Origin: G963708235 sp963708235
GTDB lineage: Bacteria > Actinomycetota > Acidimicrobiia > Spongiisociales > UBA5794
DNA: 64,000 nt
NCBI GenBank assembly: GCA_963708235.1
Contig: OY970200.1
Coordinates: 1,364,001 to 1,428,000 of the forward strand
Direction of reading: 5' to 3'
The notes beneath the pieces are model-generated. The model was not told where the DNA came from and ran no database searches. It saw only the letters and a program-made list of their open reading frames with translations. Position 1 is the stretch's first letter, and the number at the start of each line of letters is the position of its first letter. A program made the translations under genes and the position numbers. Of the stretch, positions 54,772 through 63,096 are shown in pieces.

Positions 54772-55407
54772 ATGACCACGTCACTGCCCGAAACCACCGA
54801 AAGCACCGTCATCGAGATCACCGAGACGGCGCTCGAACAGATCCTGGCGCTCCGCAACACCGAGTCGATCGCCGGGCTGTCGCTCGGTGTCCGCATCTCC
54901 GGTGTCGGTCATCAGGGGTTTGTGTACAAGACCGCCTTCCTCCGTCCCGAAGACGTCGGTGAGGACGATCACGTCGAGTACCACGCCGATCTGGCCGTGG
55001 CGATCCCACCCGATTCGCTCGACAACCTGCGGGGCAGTGTCCTCGATCTGGTCGGTGATCCCGAGGCGCCAGGTCTCGTCTTGCGCAACCCCAACCCGGC
55101 GACCCCCGCCGGTGGGCCCGATATCCCCGATATGGAGCTGACCGGCACCGTCGAGGAGAAGGTCCGCCAACTGCTCGACCAGGCGATCAACCCCTCGATT
55201 GCCAGCCACGGAGGCGTCGCCCGTCTCAACCGCGTCGAGGAGCACATCGCCTACCTCGAACTCGGCGGAGGCTGTCAGGGATGCGGTCTGGCGGCGATGA
55301 CCCTACGCCAGGGCATCGAGACCGCCATCAAGCAAAACATCCCCGAGATCACCGAGATCGTCGACGTCACCGACCACGGCGCCGGCGAAAACCCCTTCTA
55401 CGCCTGA
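54772..55407 (+). CDS. Fe-S cluster carrier NfuA-like
   Basis: 211 residues. The N-terminal half is a degenerate A-type (HesB/IscA-like) domain lacking the three usual cysteines (VIEITETALEQILALRN, SGVGHQGFVYKTAFL). The C-terminal half is a NifU-type domain with the CxxC of LGGGCQGCGLAAMTLRQGIE. This is the NfuA architecture that holds a [4Fe-4S] cluster at the dimer interface and passes it to targets such as MiaB, RimO and lipoyl synthase, two of which are encoded in this window. Downstream lies repeat-rich non-coding DNA. Confidence 0.9.
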   Translation: MTTSLPETTESTVIEITETALEQILALRNTESIAGLSLGVRISGVGHQGFVYKTAFLRPEDVGEDDHVEYHADLAVAIPPDSLDNLRGSVLDLVGDPEAPGLVLRNPNPATPAGGPDIPDMELTGTVEEKVRQLLDQAINPSIASHGGVARLNRVEEHIAYLELGGGCQGCGLAAMTLRQGIETAIKQNIPEITEIVDVTDHGAGENPFYA

Positions 55408-55471
55408 CCTTCGGTTCGCCGGCTCCGCCCGCCCCCGAGTGGAGGTCGGCCAATCTCGAAGTCCTGGCGCC

Positions 55472-55697
55472 GTCCGCTTCTGGCCCTCCCCTCCTCGGGA
55501 GGAGGGGTGGCTGCGGACGCTGGCGACCGCAGACGGGGAGGAGCGCGACGTCAATGTCCGACTCGTTGTGGCGTCACCGGCCGGCAAATGAGCTGGACGC
55601 CGAAGCGTTGAACGCACCGGCCAGCATGCGACTGTCGACCTGCGGGGACTCCGACCGCGCGTCCCGCCCCGCTTCCTCCCAGAGCCTCGGCGGCGCC
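55472..55697 (+). repeat. Structured interspersed repeat, long form, copy 1
   Basis: Begins GTCCGCTTCTGGCCCTCCCC and contains the hairpin CCCCTCCTC-GG-GAGGAGGGG, closed outside by GTCCGC/GCGGAC. Then GCAGACGGGGAGGAGCGCGA, TGTCCGACTCGTTGTGGCGT and about 75 bp not found in the short form. Copy 2 starts 305 bp later and is about 95% identical. There is no convincing gene in 55408-56108. Confidence 0.9.
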
Positions 55698-55776
55698 CCG
55701 CCCCCGGGGCGGGAGGGCCATGAGGAGGAAGTTCCCCTTGGTGACTTCCCGGGAAGCCACCGCCGGTACGCGGGGG

Positions 55777-56002
55777 GTCCGCTTCTGGCCCTCCCCTCCT
55801 CGGGAGGAGGGGTGGCTGCGGACGCTTGCGGACGCAGACGGGGCGGAGCGCGACGTCAATGTCCGACTCGTTGTGGCGTCACCGACCGGCACATGAGCTG
55901 GACGCCGAAGCGTTGAACGCACCGGCCAGCATGCGACTGTCGACCTGCAGGGACTCCGACCGCGCGTCCCGCCCCGCCTCCTCCCAGAACCTCGGAGGCA
56001 CC
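55777..56002 (+). repeat. Structured interspersed repeat, long form, copy 2
   Basis: Second copy, same orientation. Compared with copy 1 it reads GCGGACGCTTGCGGACGCAG, restoring a CTGCG/CGCAG stem, and GGGGCGGAGCG as in the short copies at 59.6 kb. Between the copies (55698-55776) lies GC-rich sequence with a CCCGGGAAG/CTTCCCGGG-like hairpin. Confidence 0.9.
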
Positions 56003-56085
56003 CCGGGCGGGGAGAGTCGCAAGATGTTCGTACCAGGCCTGCGGCGTTCAGTGCCGCCTGTCCCGGCGACAGGCCGAACATGACC

Positions 56086-56121
56086 AATCGTCGACTGAGT
56101 CGGACGTCTCAGTCGACGATT
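56086..56121 (-). terminator. Hairpin at the plsB stop codon
   Basis: A perfect 14-bp stem (AATCGTCGACTGAG / CTCAGTCGACGATT) with an 8-nt loop. The plsB stop codon lies inside the upstream arm. No T-run follows. Probably the 3' end of the plsB transcript. Confidence 0.6.
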
Positions 56122-58502
56122 CCTTCACCGCGGGCGAAGTCGAGCGCCGTGGCTGCCTCGACGAGTTGGACCAGCTCCCGGATCTCGTCGGCGAAGGTGT
56201 GTCGCTGCACCGCGATGTCGGTTTCGGTGCGATCGCCGATGTCGAGCACCCCGCGGTTGTGGGCGAGAGCGATGGCCGAGTCGAACAGCACAGTGGACAC
56301 CGACTCGGGGCTGTCGATGCGCTGTTCGGCGATAAAGGTCTTGCCGAGGGCCTCGGCTTCCTTGCGGATCTCGTCGGGGTCGAGGGTGCCGTCGTCGGCG
56401 TGACGGTCGATGACCTCGGCAACCACCAGGTAGCCGTGGAGAAACGGTCCGAGAACCGCCGGCGCCTGCAGCGGATCGAACCGGGCGAGAACCGGATCGA
56501 TGTCGCCGTCGGCGAGCAGGTCGCGCCACTGGTCACACCGGTCGGCGAGCTCGGTGCGGATCTGCCGCTCGAATTCGGCGGTGGGGGAGAAGAAGAACTC
56601 GAACTTGAGCACGTCGCGGATCCGCAGCGCCGTGTCGAGCACGGTGTTGGTCAGGTTCTCCCCACTGCGGTGGCGCACGGACAGCAGCGCCAGTTCGGTG
56701 ATGGCGGTATTGACGAAGAAATGGATGATGGTGTTGCGGTAGTAGGCCGCCGCCAGATGCTGCTCCCGACCGATGCGATACACCGATTCGCCGTTCTCCT
56801 CGTGGCGGGTGACCACGTCGTGGCGGACCAGTTCGCCGAGGGCGACGGCGACCTGGCCGTGGTCACCGGGGGCCAGCGAGTCGGTGACCGGGAGATTGCG
56901 CCGGCCGATCATGTCCAGATAGGGCCGGAGCTGGTCGGCGGTTTCGGCGACGGTGGCCCGACCATCGGCGTCGGCGAGCAGGACCAGGGCCACCAGCGAG
57001 ATCGGGGTGATCGGGGTCACCTCGTTGAGTCGCACCGCCACCTCGAAGGCAAGCTTGGGGACGGTGGGGTCGGGATCGGTGGCGGAAAGGCCCGGATGGT
57101 CCCGCTGTTGGTCGGCGAGGAAGTTGCGCAGCGAGATCGGCGCTCCGAAGCGGAGGTGGATGGCGCCGTAGCGGCGGCGCAGACCCCGGATCGAGCGGAG
57201 CAACCAGCCGAAGCTCTCCTTGGTCTTCTCCCCGGCCTGTTCGGCGGCGTAGCTCCCGACGTCCTGGATCTGGTCGTAGGCGATGGCGACCGGGATGAAG
57301 ATGACGTCATCGGCGTAGCCCCGGCGGTAGGACTCGACGACGTAGGCGAGCAAACCGAATCGGGGCGCCAGGAGCTTGCCGGAGCGCGAGCGTCCACCCT
57401 CGATGTACCACTCCAGCGGGAAGCGGCTCTCCAGCAGGTAGTCGAGGTACTGACGGAGCACGAACTTGTAGAGGGCGTTGTCGTTGAATTCACGCCGGAT
57501 GAAGAACACGCCACTGCGGCGCAGCACCGGGCCGACCGGGAAGAAGTTCATGTTGATCCCGCCGGCGGTGTGGTTGGGTGGGAGCCCGTTGCGGTACAAC
57601 ACGTACTGGAGGACGAGGTGGTCGAAGTTCGACTTGTGCGAAGGGAGGAACACCAGCGGATACTGCTGGCTCATCGTGTACAGGGCCTCGAGCTCGTCCT
57701 TGTCGTAGTCGAGGGCGACATACGCCTTGCCGAGCAGCCACCGGATCCCGCCGGTGACGAGATCGATGACGTAGGGGCTGTGGGTGGCGGCGATCTCGCG
57801 GACGTAGCGACGGGTGCGGTTCGACATCTTCTGGTAGGGCTCGCCGGCGCTGCGGGCCAGTTGGGCCACACCGCGGGAGAAGGCCTTGCGTTCGATCAGG
57901 GTCTCGCGGGGGAACTTGGGAACCTTGTAGCGGCTGCCCCGCAGCCCCCGTTCGGTCCTTTCCAGGGTGAGCCAGGCACGTAGCGAGACAAAGTCGGCCA
58001 GGCTGCGACCGTCGTTCTGGGCGACACCGTCGGGGTCGGCCCAGGCACGGCGGGCGTCGGCGGCGCGGAGGGGGACACCGGCGATGATCCGGGTCCGTTC
58101 CGGTTCGCGGCGGTGGATGATGTACTGGCGGACCGGGTCCGGGTCGCGGGGGTCGCCGAAGCTGAGCAGATCCCGGATCCCGACACTGCGGACGCCGTGA
58201 CGGCGGCGGGCCAACCACACGATGCGGAGCGGGACCAGCAGCGGGTCGTCATCAGCGGAGAGGAACGCCTCGATCCGGGGGTCGGGGCTGCGACGACGGC
58301 GTCGGCGGGTCAGCGGGAGGAGGGCGATCTGGACATCGCCGGGGTCGACATCGTCGGGTCGGTTGCGGGCGATCCATTCCTCGAAGAGCCGATGCTCCAG
58401 CGGGCCGGAGACTTCGAGGAGGAACAGGTACGGGCCCGGCTCGGTCGGCCAGAGCGGTTCGTCGATGAGCGCAGGGCCGGTGACGGGGGTGGTGTCGACC
58501 AT
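56109..58502 (-). CDS. plsB: Glycerol-3-phosphate 1-O-acyltransferase
   Basis: 797 residues, the PlsB length class. First acylation of glycerol-3-phosphate for phospholipids at the inner membrane. Acyltransferase motif 1 is SHKSNFDHLVLQ (about residue 288, HxxxxD), followed by PNHTAGGINMNFFPVGPVLRRSGVFFIRR (motif 2), EWYIEGGRSRSGKLLAPRFGLL (motif 3) and VIFIPVAIAYDQI (motif 4). The N-terminal third is a PlsB-specific extension. The upstream 140 bp to the small gene at 58642 hold its leader. Confidence 0.93.
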   Translation of the reverse strand: MVDTTPVTGPALIDEPLWPTEPGPYLFLLEVSGPLEHRLFEEWIARNRPDDVDPGDVQIALLPLTRRRRRRSPDPRIEAFLSADDDPLLVPLRIVWLARRRHGVRSVGIRDLLSFGDPRDPDPVRQYIIHRREPERTRIIAGVPLRAADARRAWADPDGVAQNDGRSLADFVSLRAWLTLERTERGLRGSRYKVPKFPRETLIERKAFSRGVAQLARSAGEPYQKMSNRTRRYVREIAATHSPYVIDLVTGGIRWLLGKAYVALDYDKDELEALYTMSQQYPLVFLPSHKSNFDHLVLQYVLYRNGLPPNHTAGGINMNFFPVGPVLRRSGVFFIRREFNDNALYKFVLRQYLDYLLESRFPLEWYIEGGRSRSGKLLAPRFGLLAYVVESYRRGYADDVIFIPVAIAYDQIQDVGSYAAEQAGEKTKESFGWLLRSIRGLRRRYGAIHLRFGAPISLRNFLADQQRDHPGLSATDPDPTVPKLAFEVAVRLNEVTPITPISLVALVLLADADGRATVAETADQLRPYLDMIGRRNLPVTDSLAPGDHGQVAVALGELVRHDVVTRHEENGESVYRIGREQHLAAAYYRNTIIHFFVNTAITELALLSVRHRSGENLTNTVLDTALRIRDVLKFEFFFSPTAEFERQIRTELADRCDQWRDLLADGDIDPVLARFDPLQAPAVLGPFLHGYLVVAEVIDRHADDGTLDPDEIRKEAEALGKTFIAEQRIDSPESVSTVLFDSAIALAHNRGVLDIGDRTETDIAVQRHTFADEIRELVQLVEAATALDFARGEGIVD

Positions 58503-58641
58503 CGGGTGAGTGTAGGGAGGGTGCGGTGCCGGTGGGCGGGCTGGTCAGAGACGGCGGAGGCCCGGAGCGGATGCTCCGGGCCATCGGACGCCGGTACGTC
58601 GGGGGGACGCTGTTGCGGTTCGGGTTGCTGCGTTCTGGGTG

Positions 58642-58893
58642 CTACTTCTTGTCGCCGCCGAGAAACCCGCCGAGAAGGTCTTTCGCCTGATCCATCAGAT
58701 CGCCGCCGGGTGCGGCCCCGCCGCCACCTCCGGCGCCGGCGCCGGCGGCGCCACCGAGCAGTCTGCGGACCTGACCGGCGATGGGCTCGGGGAGTTTGTC
58801 ACCGAGGAAGTCGGAGACCCCTTCGAGCACCGAGCTGATCTGGTCGACGCCGAGACCGGTCTTGGCTTGGAGCTGCTTGATGAGATCGTCCAC
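58642..58893 (-). CDS. Small Gly-rich hypothetical protein
   Basis: 83 residues from GTG 58893, preceded by AGGAGGG; earlier starts lack such a site. An N-terminal helical part (DDLIKQLQAKTGLGVDQISSVLEGVSDFLGDKLPEPIAGQVRRLLGG) is followed by a Gly/Ala linker and a C-terminal helix (DLMDQAKDLLGGFLGGDKK). Similar short proteins with KLPxPIAxQV..LLGG are common in actinobacteria and of unknown role. No signal peptide. Confidence 0.7.
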   Translation of the reverse strand: MDDLIKQLQAKTGLGVDQISSVLEGVSDFLGDKLPEPIAGQVRRLLGGAAGAGAGGGGGAAPGGDLMDQAKDLLGGFLGGDKK

Positions 58894-59025
58894 TGGCCCT
58901 CCTGGGCGTTGGTCGGCGGATCCGCCGACGATGGCTGGCCGGGCCGATGATACGACGGCTGCCCCGGACATGTCGGCGGTATCTTCTTCGGGAAGGAAGG
59001 GGAATTCGCGACCTCCTGGGCCGGT

Positions 59026-59382
59026 TCAGCCCCAGCCGATCTCGTGGAGCCGGGCGTCGTCGATCCCGAGATGGTGCGCCAGTTCGTGGAGGACGGTGCG
59101 ACGGATCTCCTCACGCATCGCATCGTCGGAGAGGCGCATGGCGAGATGCGGCTGCCGGAAGATGGTGATCACGTCGGGCATGGTGGCGTAGTAGTCGACC
59201 CCCCGTTCGAGCAGCGACACCCCCTCGTAGAGCCCGAGGAGCCCGTGGCCGGTCGGGTCCTGATCCCGCGTGGGGTGTTCCTCGACCACCACCTGGAGGT
59301 TGTCGATCCGGTCGACCACCCACGGCGGCAACGTGTCGAGCACTTCGTCGACCACCCGCTCGAATGTCGCCCGGTCCATCAT
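59026..59382 (-). CDS. Zincin-like metallopeptidase-family protein
   Basis: 118 residues from ATG 59382 (MMDRATFERVVDEVLDTLPPWVVDRIDNLQVVVEE). HExxH zinc motif in RRTVLHELAHHLGIDDARLHEIGWG at the very C-terminus, the standard arrangement of the short 'metallopeptidase family' (zincin_1, DUF1025) proteins. Proteolytic activity has not been shown for most members. The frame stays open upstream through the repeats, but only because their 156-bp period is a multiple of three. Confidence 0.85.
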   Translation of the reverse strand: MMDRATFERVVDEVLDTLPPWVVDRIDNLQVVVEEHPTRDQDPTGHGLLGLYEGVSLLERGVDYYATMPDVITIFRQPHLAMRLSDDAMREEIRRTVLHELAHHLGIDDARLHEIGWG

Positions 59383-59564
59383 CGTGCCGCAGGTTAGGAA
59401 CAAGCCGCCGAGTCGTCGTCGTCGGCCAACGGTCGGAAGGTCAGCTTCATCAGCGGCTCGCTGCTTTGTGGTCGATGCTGTTTGCGCACGACTTTTCCCT
59501 GTTCTGGTGCGTCCGCGCTTTCTGGTCGGCGTCGCCAAAGAAGCGCTCACCAACAAAGCGTCCG

Positions 59565-59721
59565 CTTCTCGGCCCTCCCTTCCTCGGGAGGAGGGGTGGC
59601 TGCGTACGGCTTTGCGGACGCGGACGGGGCGGAGCGCGACGCCGATGGCCGACTTCGCTGTAGCGTCACCGACGGGGTCATGAGCTGCGCGCCGCAGCGT
59701 TGGACGTGTTGACGCTGTGCC
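59565..59721 (+). repeat. Structured repeat, short form, tandem copy 1
   Basis: Unit of about 156 bp starting CTTCTCGGCCCTCCCTTCCT. Hairpins: CCTTCCTC/GAGGAGGGG, CGACGC/GCGTC and GCTGCG/CGCAGC. It shares about 150 bp with the long form at 55472. The first copy is the most diverged of the tandem (GGCCGACTTCG). The 160 bp before it (59400-59564) hold no feature. Confidence 0.9.
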
Positions 59722-59877
59722 CTTCTCGGCCCTCCCTTCCTCGGGAGGAGGGGTGGCTGCGTACGGCTTTGCGGACGCAGACGGGGCGGAGCGCGACGCC
59801 AATGTCCGACTCGCTGTAGCGTCACCGACGGGGTCATGAGCTGCGCGCCGCAGCGTTGAACGTGTTGACGCTGTGCC
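59722..59877 (+). repeat. Structured repeat, short form, tandem copy 2
   Basis: 156 bp. Nearly identical to copy 3. Contains the intact IS110 target context GGACGCAGACGGGGCGG. Confidence 0.92.
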
Positions 59878-60033
59878 CTTCTCGGCCCTCCCTTCCTCGG
59901 GAGGAGGGGTGGCTGCGTACGGCTTTGCGGACGCAGACGGGGCGGAGCGCGACGCCAATGTCCGACTCGCTCTGGCGTCACCGACGGGGACATGAGCTGC
60001 GCGCCGCAGCGTTGAACGTGTTGACGCTGTGCC
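59878..60033 (+). repeat. Structured repeat, short form, tandem copy 3
   Basis: 156 bp. Differs from copy 2 at only a few bases (CTCTGGCG for CTGTAGCG, GGGGACAT for GGGGTCAT). Confidence 0.92.
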
Positions 60034-60095
60034 CTTCTCGGCCCTCCCCTCCTCGGGAGGAGGGGTGGCTGCGTACGGCTTTGCGGACGCAGACG
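60034..60095 (+). repeat. Structured repeat, short form, copy 4, left part
   Basis: Reads as the other copies up to GCGGACGCAGACG, where the IS110-type element starts. The rest of this copy resumes at 62883. Confidence 0.9.
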
Positions 60096-60598
60096 CTATG
60101 GGTGTGGCGGGGTTTTGGGGTCTTGTAGTCCAGGGCCTCGCGATGCAAATTCGTGGATCATCCCCGGGATGGGCCTGGGGGTGCCGACATGCATTGGAGG
60201 CCCTGGTGTTCACTGAGCGTACGGCGATTGGTTTGGATGTGCACGCGCGGAGTGTGCGGGCGGCGGCTATTGACACGGTGACGGGTGAAGTGCTCGAGGC
60301 GCGGCTATCGGGACGTTGCGATGAGGTCGTGGCCTGGGTCGTGGGGGTGCGTGATCGGTGGGAGTCGGTGGCGGTTGGTTACGAGGCGGGTCCGACCGGG
60401 TTCGGGTTCAGCGCGCCGGCTAGGGGCGGTGGGGGTGGCGTGCACGGTGGCGGCGCCATCGAAGATCCTCCGTCCGGTCGGTGACCGGGTCAAGACTGAC
60501 AAGCGTGACGCGTTGTTGATCGCGCGCCTGGTGCGTCTAGGTGATCTGGTCGCGGTGCGGGTCCCGACTGAACCTGACCCGGTTTCTTGGACACGGGG

Positions 60599-61489
60599 TT
60601 ATGCCAGATTGGTCTGGCCGTGGTCGTGTCGCCACTTGTCAGCGTACTCGGCGGGGGTGAGGTGACCGAGACCGGTCTGGTGGCGTTGACGGTTGTAGAA
60701 CACCTCGATGAACTCGAACAGGTAGGCGTGCGCTTCGGCTCGGGTCGGGAAGATGATGCTGCCACGGATCCAGGTGATCTCGACCTTGAGTCGAGCCCAG
60801 AACGTCTCCATCGCGGCGTTGTCGAACGCGTCGCCGGTGGACCCGAACGACAGGTTCATGTCGGCGTTGCCTGCGGCAAACGCGAAGTCCAGTGACGTGT
60901 ACTGCGGTCCCTTGTCGGCGTGGTGGGTAACGTCGGCGGGATGCCCGGTGCGGGCGAGCGCCATTGTCAGGGCGGACACGACCAGGGCGGTGTCTTGCCG
61001 GCCGCTGGTGTCCCAGCCGACGATCCCGCGATGGAACAGGTCACGGATCCCAGCCAGGTAGAGCTTGCCCTCACCAGTTGGGAACTCGGTGACGTCGGCA
61101 ACCCACCGCTGGTTGGGCCGGTCGGCGGTGAAGTCCCGGTTCAACAGGTCCGCTGCTCCGCCGGCGTCGGGTCGTCCCCGGCGCCATTTCTTCGACGTGT
61201 GCGCACCCACTAAACCGTTGGTGCGCATGAGCCGGGCCACACGCGAGCGTGCCCCCCGGTAGCCGAGGCGGCGGAGTTGCCCATAGACCCTGGGCACCCC
61301 GTAGGTGTTGCGCGATCGGCGGTAGATGTCACGGATCGTCTCCAGCAGCGCCTCGTCAGCGACATCACGTGCCGACGGCTTGTGGTTCACCCACGCATAG
61401 AACGACGAACGGGGAACCTCGACCAGTTCACACATCCGCTTGACCGGCAGGTCGGCTCGGTTGTCTGAGACGAAGCGCAAGCGGATCAC
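60599..61489 (-). CDS. IS3-family transposase OrfB (DDE integrase domain)
   Basis: 296 residues from GTG 61489. Helix-turn-helix_21-like start (RMCELVEVPRSSFYAWVN), IYRRSRNTYGVPRVYGQLRR and LMRTNGLVGAHTSKKWRR, then the rve core with catalytic Asp in WVADVTEFP, Asp in HHADKGPQYTS and Glu in DNAAMETFWARLK. Ends YNRQRHQTGLGHLTPAEYADKW. It overlaps orfA by GTGA, so expression by coupling or frameshifting is possible. Intact, hence probably active. Confidence 0.95.
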   Translation of the reverse strand: MIRLRFVSDNRADLPVKRMCELVEVPRSSFYAWVNHKPSARDVADEALLETIRDIYRRSRNTYGVPRVYGQLRRLGYRGARSRVARLMRTNGLVGAHTSKKWRRGRPDAGGAADLLNRDFTADRPNQRWVADVTEFPTGEGKLYLAGIRDLFHRGIVGWDTSGRQDTALVVSALTMALARTGHPADVTHHADKGPQYTSLDFAFAAGNADMNLSFGSTGDAFDNAAMETFWARLKVEITWIRGSIIFPTRAEAHAYLFEFIEVFYNRQRHQTGLGHLTPAEYADKWRHDHGQTNLA

Positions 61490-61782
61490 CGCATCGTCTC
61501 CCGGGCGAAATACGCAGCCGCCCTCCGCAGGATCTCCTTGTCGGTGCGCAACTCCACGTTCTCCATGCGGAGCCGACGCAGCTCGTCACGCTCCGACTCG
61601 GTCAACGCATCCGGGTCGGCGCCACGCTCAGCAGCCTCACGCGCCACCCGCACCCAGTTCCACAACGTGCCCTCAGCGATCCCCAACGACCGGGCAACCT
61701 CAGCGATCGGACGCTCAGACGACTCCACCAGCTCCAACGCGTCCCTGCGGAACTGGTCCGGGTACTTACTCGGACGACCCAT
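61486..61782 (-). CDS. IS3-family transposase OrfA (HTH_Tnp_1)
   Basis: 98 residues from ATG 61782 (MGRPSKYPDQFRRDALELVESSERPIAEVARSLGIAEGTLWNWVR). Helix-turn-helix at about 25-50, then a leucine-zipper-like helix (LRRLRMENVELRTDKEILRRAAAYFA). It gives the fusion transposase its end-binding specificity. The frame continues upstream across the IS border but those codons belong to IS110 DNA. Confidence 0.94.
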   Translation of the reverse strand: MGRPSKYPDQFRRDALELVESSERPIAEVARSLGIAEGTLWNWVRVAREAAERGADPDALTESERDELRRLRMENVELRTDKEILRRAAAYFARETMR

Positions 61783-62588
61783 CACGGGGCTCCTTCCTAC
61801 ACGGTCTCCCGCGTAATCACGTGTCCACGATTCCGGGTCACGTTCAGACCGAGGCTGAGGAAGCGGCCCGGGATCTGGTCCGGGCCCGCGACGATGCCCG
61901 GGTCGAGTTGATGGCGGCAAGGCATCGGTTGTCGAAGTTGTTGTTACGTCACGGGTTCGTTTACGACGGTGACGCCTGGACCGGGGTGCATGATCGGTGG
62001 CTGCGTCAACTCCGAAGGAGTGATCTCGACGGGGCCAGACCGGGGACACTGGCCGCGTTCGATGCTGGCTACGACGCGGTGAGCCACATCCTTGCCCGCC
62101 GTAACCGCCTCGATAAGACCATCACCGCTATGGCCCACGACTCAGAGTTCGCTGCGGTCACGAACCGGTTGTGTTGCCTACGGGGCATCTCGACGTTGAC
62201 CGGGTTCGCTCTGGCGGTCGAGATCGGCGACTGGCACCGGTTCACTGGCCGCACGATCGCGTCGTATCTCGGACTGGTCCCGTCCGAGCGTTCCTCTGGC
62301 GAGTCCCGGGCGCTGGGATCGATCACAAAGACCGGGAACACGCACGCCAGGCGGTTACTGATAGAAGCTGCCTGGCATCACAAACCCCGCTACGCAGCCG
62401 GCAAGGCCCTCCAGGCGAGATGGGCAGCAGCACCGCCAACCGCGGTGGCACGAGGCGACGCCGGGAACCGGCGCCTCCACCACCGATGGACCGTCCTCAC
62501 CGCCAACCGCAAAAAACACACGGTGGCGAACACCGCCATCGCCCGCGAGCTCGCCGGGTGGTGCTGGTCCCTAGCCGTCATGGACTAA

Positions 62589-62878
62589 CCCCACCCCCCA
62601 GAACCCGTCCGCCGTGGACGTGCGAGGCACGCATGCAGCGTGAGGAGCGCACTAGCGACCCGTCTGTGAGTAACCAACCCCGTTGGCCACGCTCGACCGC
62701 AGGCAAGCTCAGCAGCTCCCACCGAAACAACGTCATGCGGTAACCAACCCGCGGATATCAGACTGACCACGCGTCGACAGACACGCCGCACACCCGCACC
62801 CCACAGCGAACGACCAAGCACCCGCCGGACAACCAGCCCGGCGGGTGCTTCAACACGCCCCTTGACAAAACCCCTCCC
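62589..62878 (+). ncRNA. Candidate bridge/seeker RNA region of the IS110-type element
   Basis: A non-coding stretch between transposase stop and right end, where IS1111-type elements encode their guide RNA. Short matches seen: CCCGTCTG (62659-62666) is complementary to the target CAGACGGG; ATATCAGAC (62755-62763) repeats the right junction (62879-62887); CACACCC (62789-62795) is complementary to GGGTGTG at the left end (60100-60106); GGACG (62616-62620) matches the target left half. The order target-guide then donor-guide agrees with known bridge RNAs. Matches are short and RNA folding was not computed, so this is a hypothesis. RNA ends are not defined. Confidence 0.4.
62816..62850 (+). terminator. 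Strong hairpin near the right end of the IS110-type element
   Basis: AAGCACCCGCCGG (62816-62828) and CCGGCGGGTGCTT (62838-62850), a perfect 13-bp stem with a 9-nt loop, ending TT. It could end the guide-RNA transcript or be part of its fold. Confidence 0.55.
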
Positions 62879-62882
62879 ATAT

Positions 62883-62960
62883 CAGACGGGGCGGAGCGCG
62901 ACGCCAAAGGCCGCCTCGCCCACAGCGTCACGGACGGTCGCTCGTCCAGGGTCATCGCGC
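62883..62960 (+). repeat. Structured repeat, copy 4, right part (diverged)
   Basis: Resumes with CAGACGGGGCGGAGCGCGAC and keeps CACAGCGTCAC, then diverges. With 60034-60095 it forms one copy split by the IS110-type element. 62961-63096 shows no feature. Confidence 0.8.
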
Positions 62961-63096
62961 TCGAGGCAACGCGCACCGCACGCGACAGGCCCACCTCAGG
63001 GACCGCAAGCTCGCGCCCCGAAGGTCACACCGGCCCCCGTGGGATTGATGTCGTCGTACGGAAAACGTCCGCTTGGAGAGCGAACGTCTGCGGCCC

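Larger units (their letters stand above)
60569..61846 (-). mobile_element. IS3-family insertion sequence, copy 1 (complete)
   Basis: 1278 bp. Terminal inverted repeats of 26 bp match at 22 positions (left TGAACCTGACCCGG..., right end reversed TGAACGTGACCCGG...). Ends are TG...CA. A 3-bp target duplication GAC flanks it (60566-60568 and 61847-61849). Contains orfA and orfB on the minus strand. An identical left end recurs at 63889. Confidence 0.95.
60206..62588 (+). pseudogene. IS110-family DEDD transposase, disrupted by IS3 and a frameshift
   Basis: Reconstructed about 366 residues from GTG 60206 (GGAGG just upstream). N-terminal RuvC-like DEDD domain: IGLDVHARSVRAAAIDT, VAVGYEAGPTGFG, VKTDKRDALLIARLVRLGDL. 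C-terminal Tnp_20 domain: LCCLRGISTLTGFALAVEIGDW and YLGLVPSERSSGESRALGSITKTGN with the conserved serine. One extra base near 60406-60411 (GGGTTCAGCGCG) moves ARRLGAVGVAC out of frame. The IS3 element at 60569-61846 then splits the gene after RVPT; removing it and one GAC gives RVPTEAEEAARDLV. This copy cannot make active transposase as sequenced. Confidence 0.92.
60096..62882 (+). mobile_element. IS110-family (IS1111-like) insertion sequence, itself interrupted
   Basis: Lies between the two parts of repeat copy 4, with CAGACG at both junctions (60090-60095 and 62883-62888). Without the inner IS3 element and its duplication it is about 1506 bp, typical for the family. Imperfect subterminal inverted repeats: TATGGG..GGGGTTTTG at 60097-60117 against CAAAACCCC..CCCATA at 62866-62881. 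Non-coding sequence is short at the left (110 bp) but about 294 bp at the right, as in the IS1111 group, where the guide RNA lies 3' of the transposase gene. Confidence 0.85.

Noticed and set aside
59565..60095. CRISPR array
   Set aside because: Units are about 156 bp, contiguous and nearly identical, with no short repeat/unique spacer alternation and no cas genes.
59547..60276. Minus-strand frames with a 52-residue repeated peptide across the tandem repeats, and N-terminal extension of the zincin-like gene through them
   Set aside because: The repeat period of 156 bp is divisible by three, so any open frame repeats itself. Composition is Arg/Pro-rich, and no start or ribosome-binding site supports a repeat protein.
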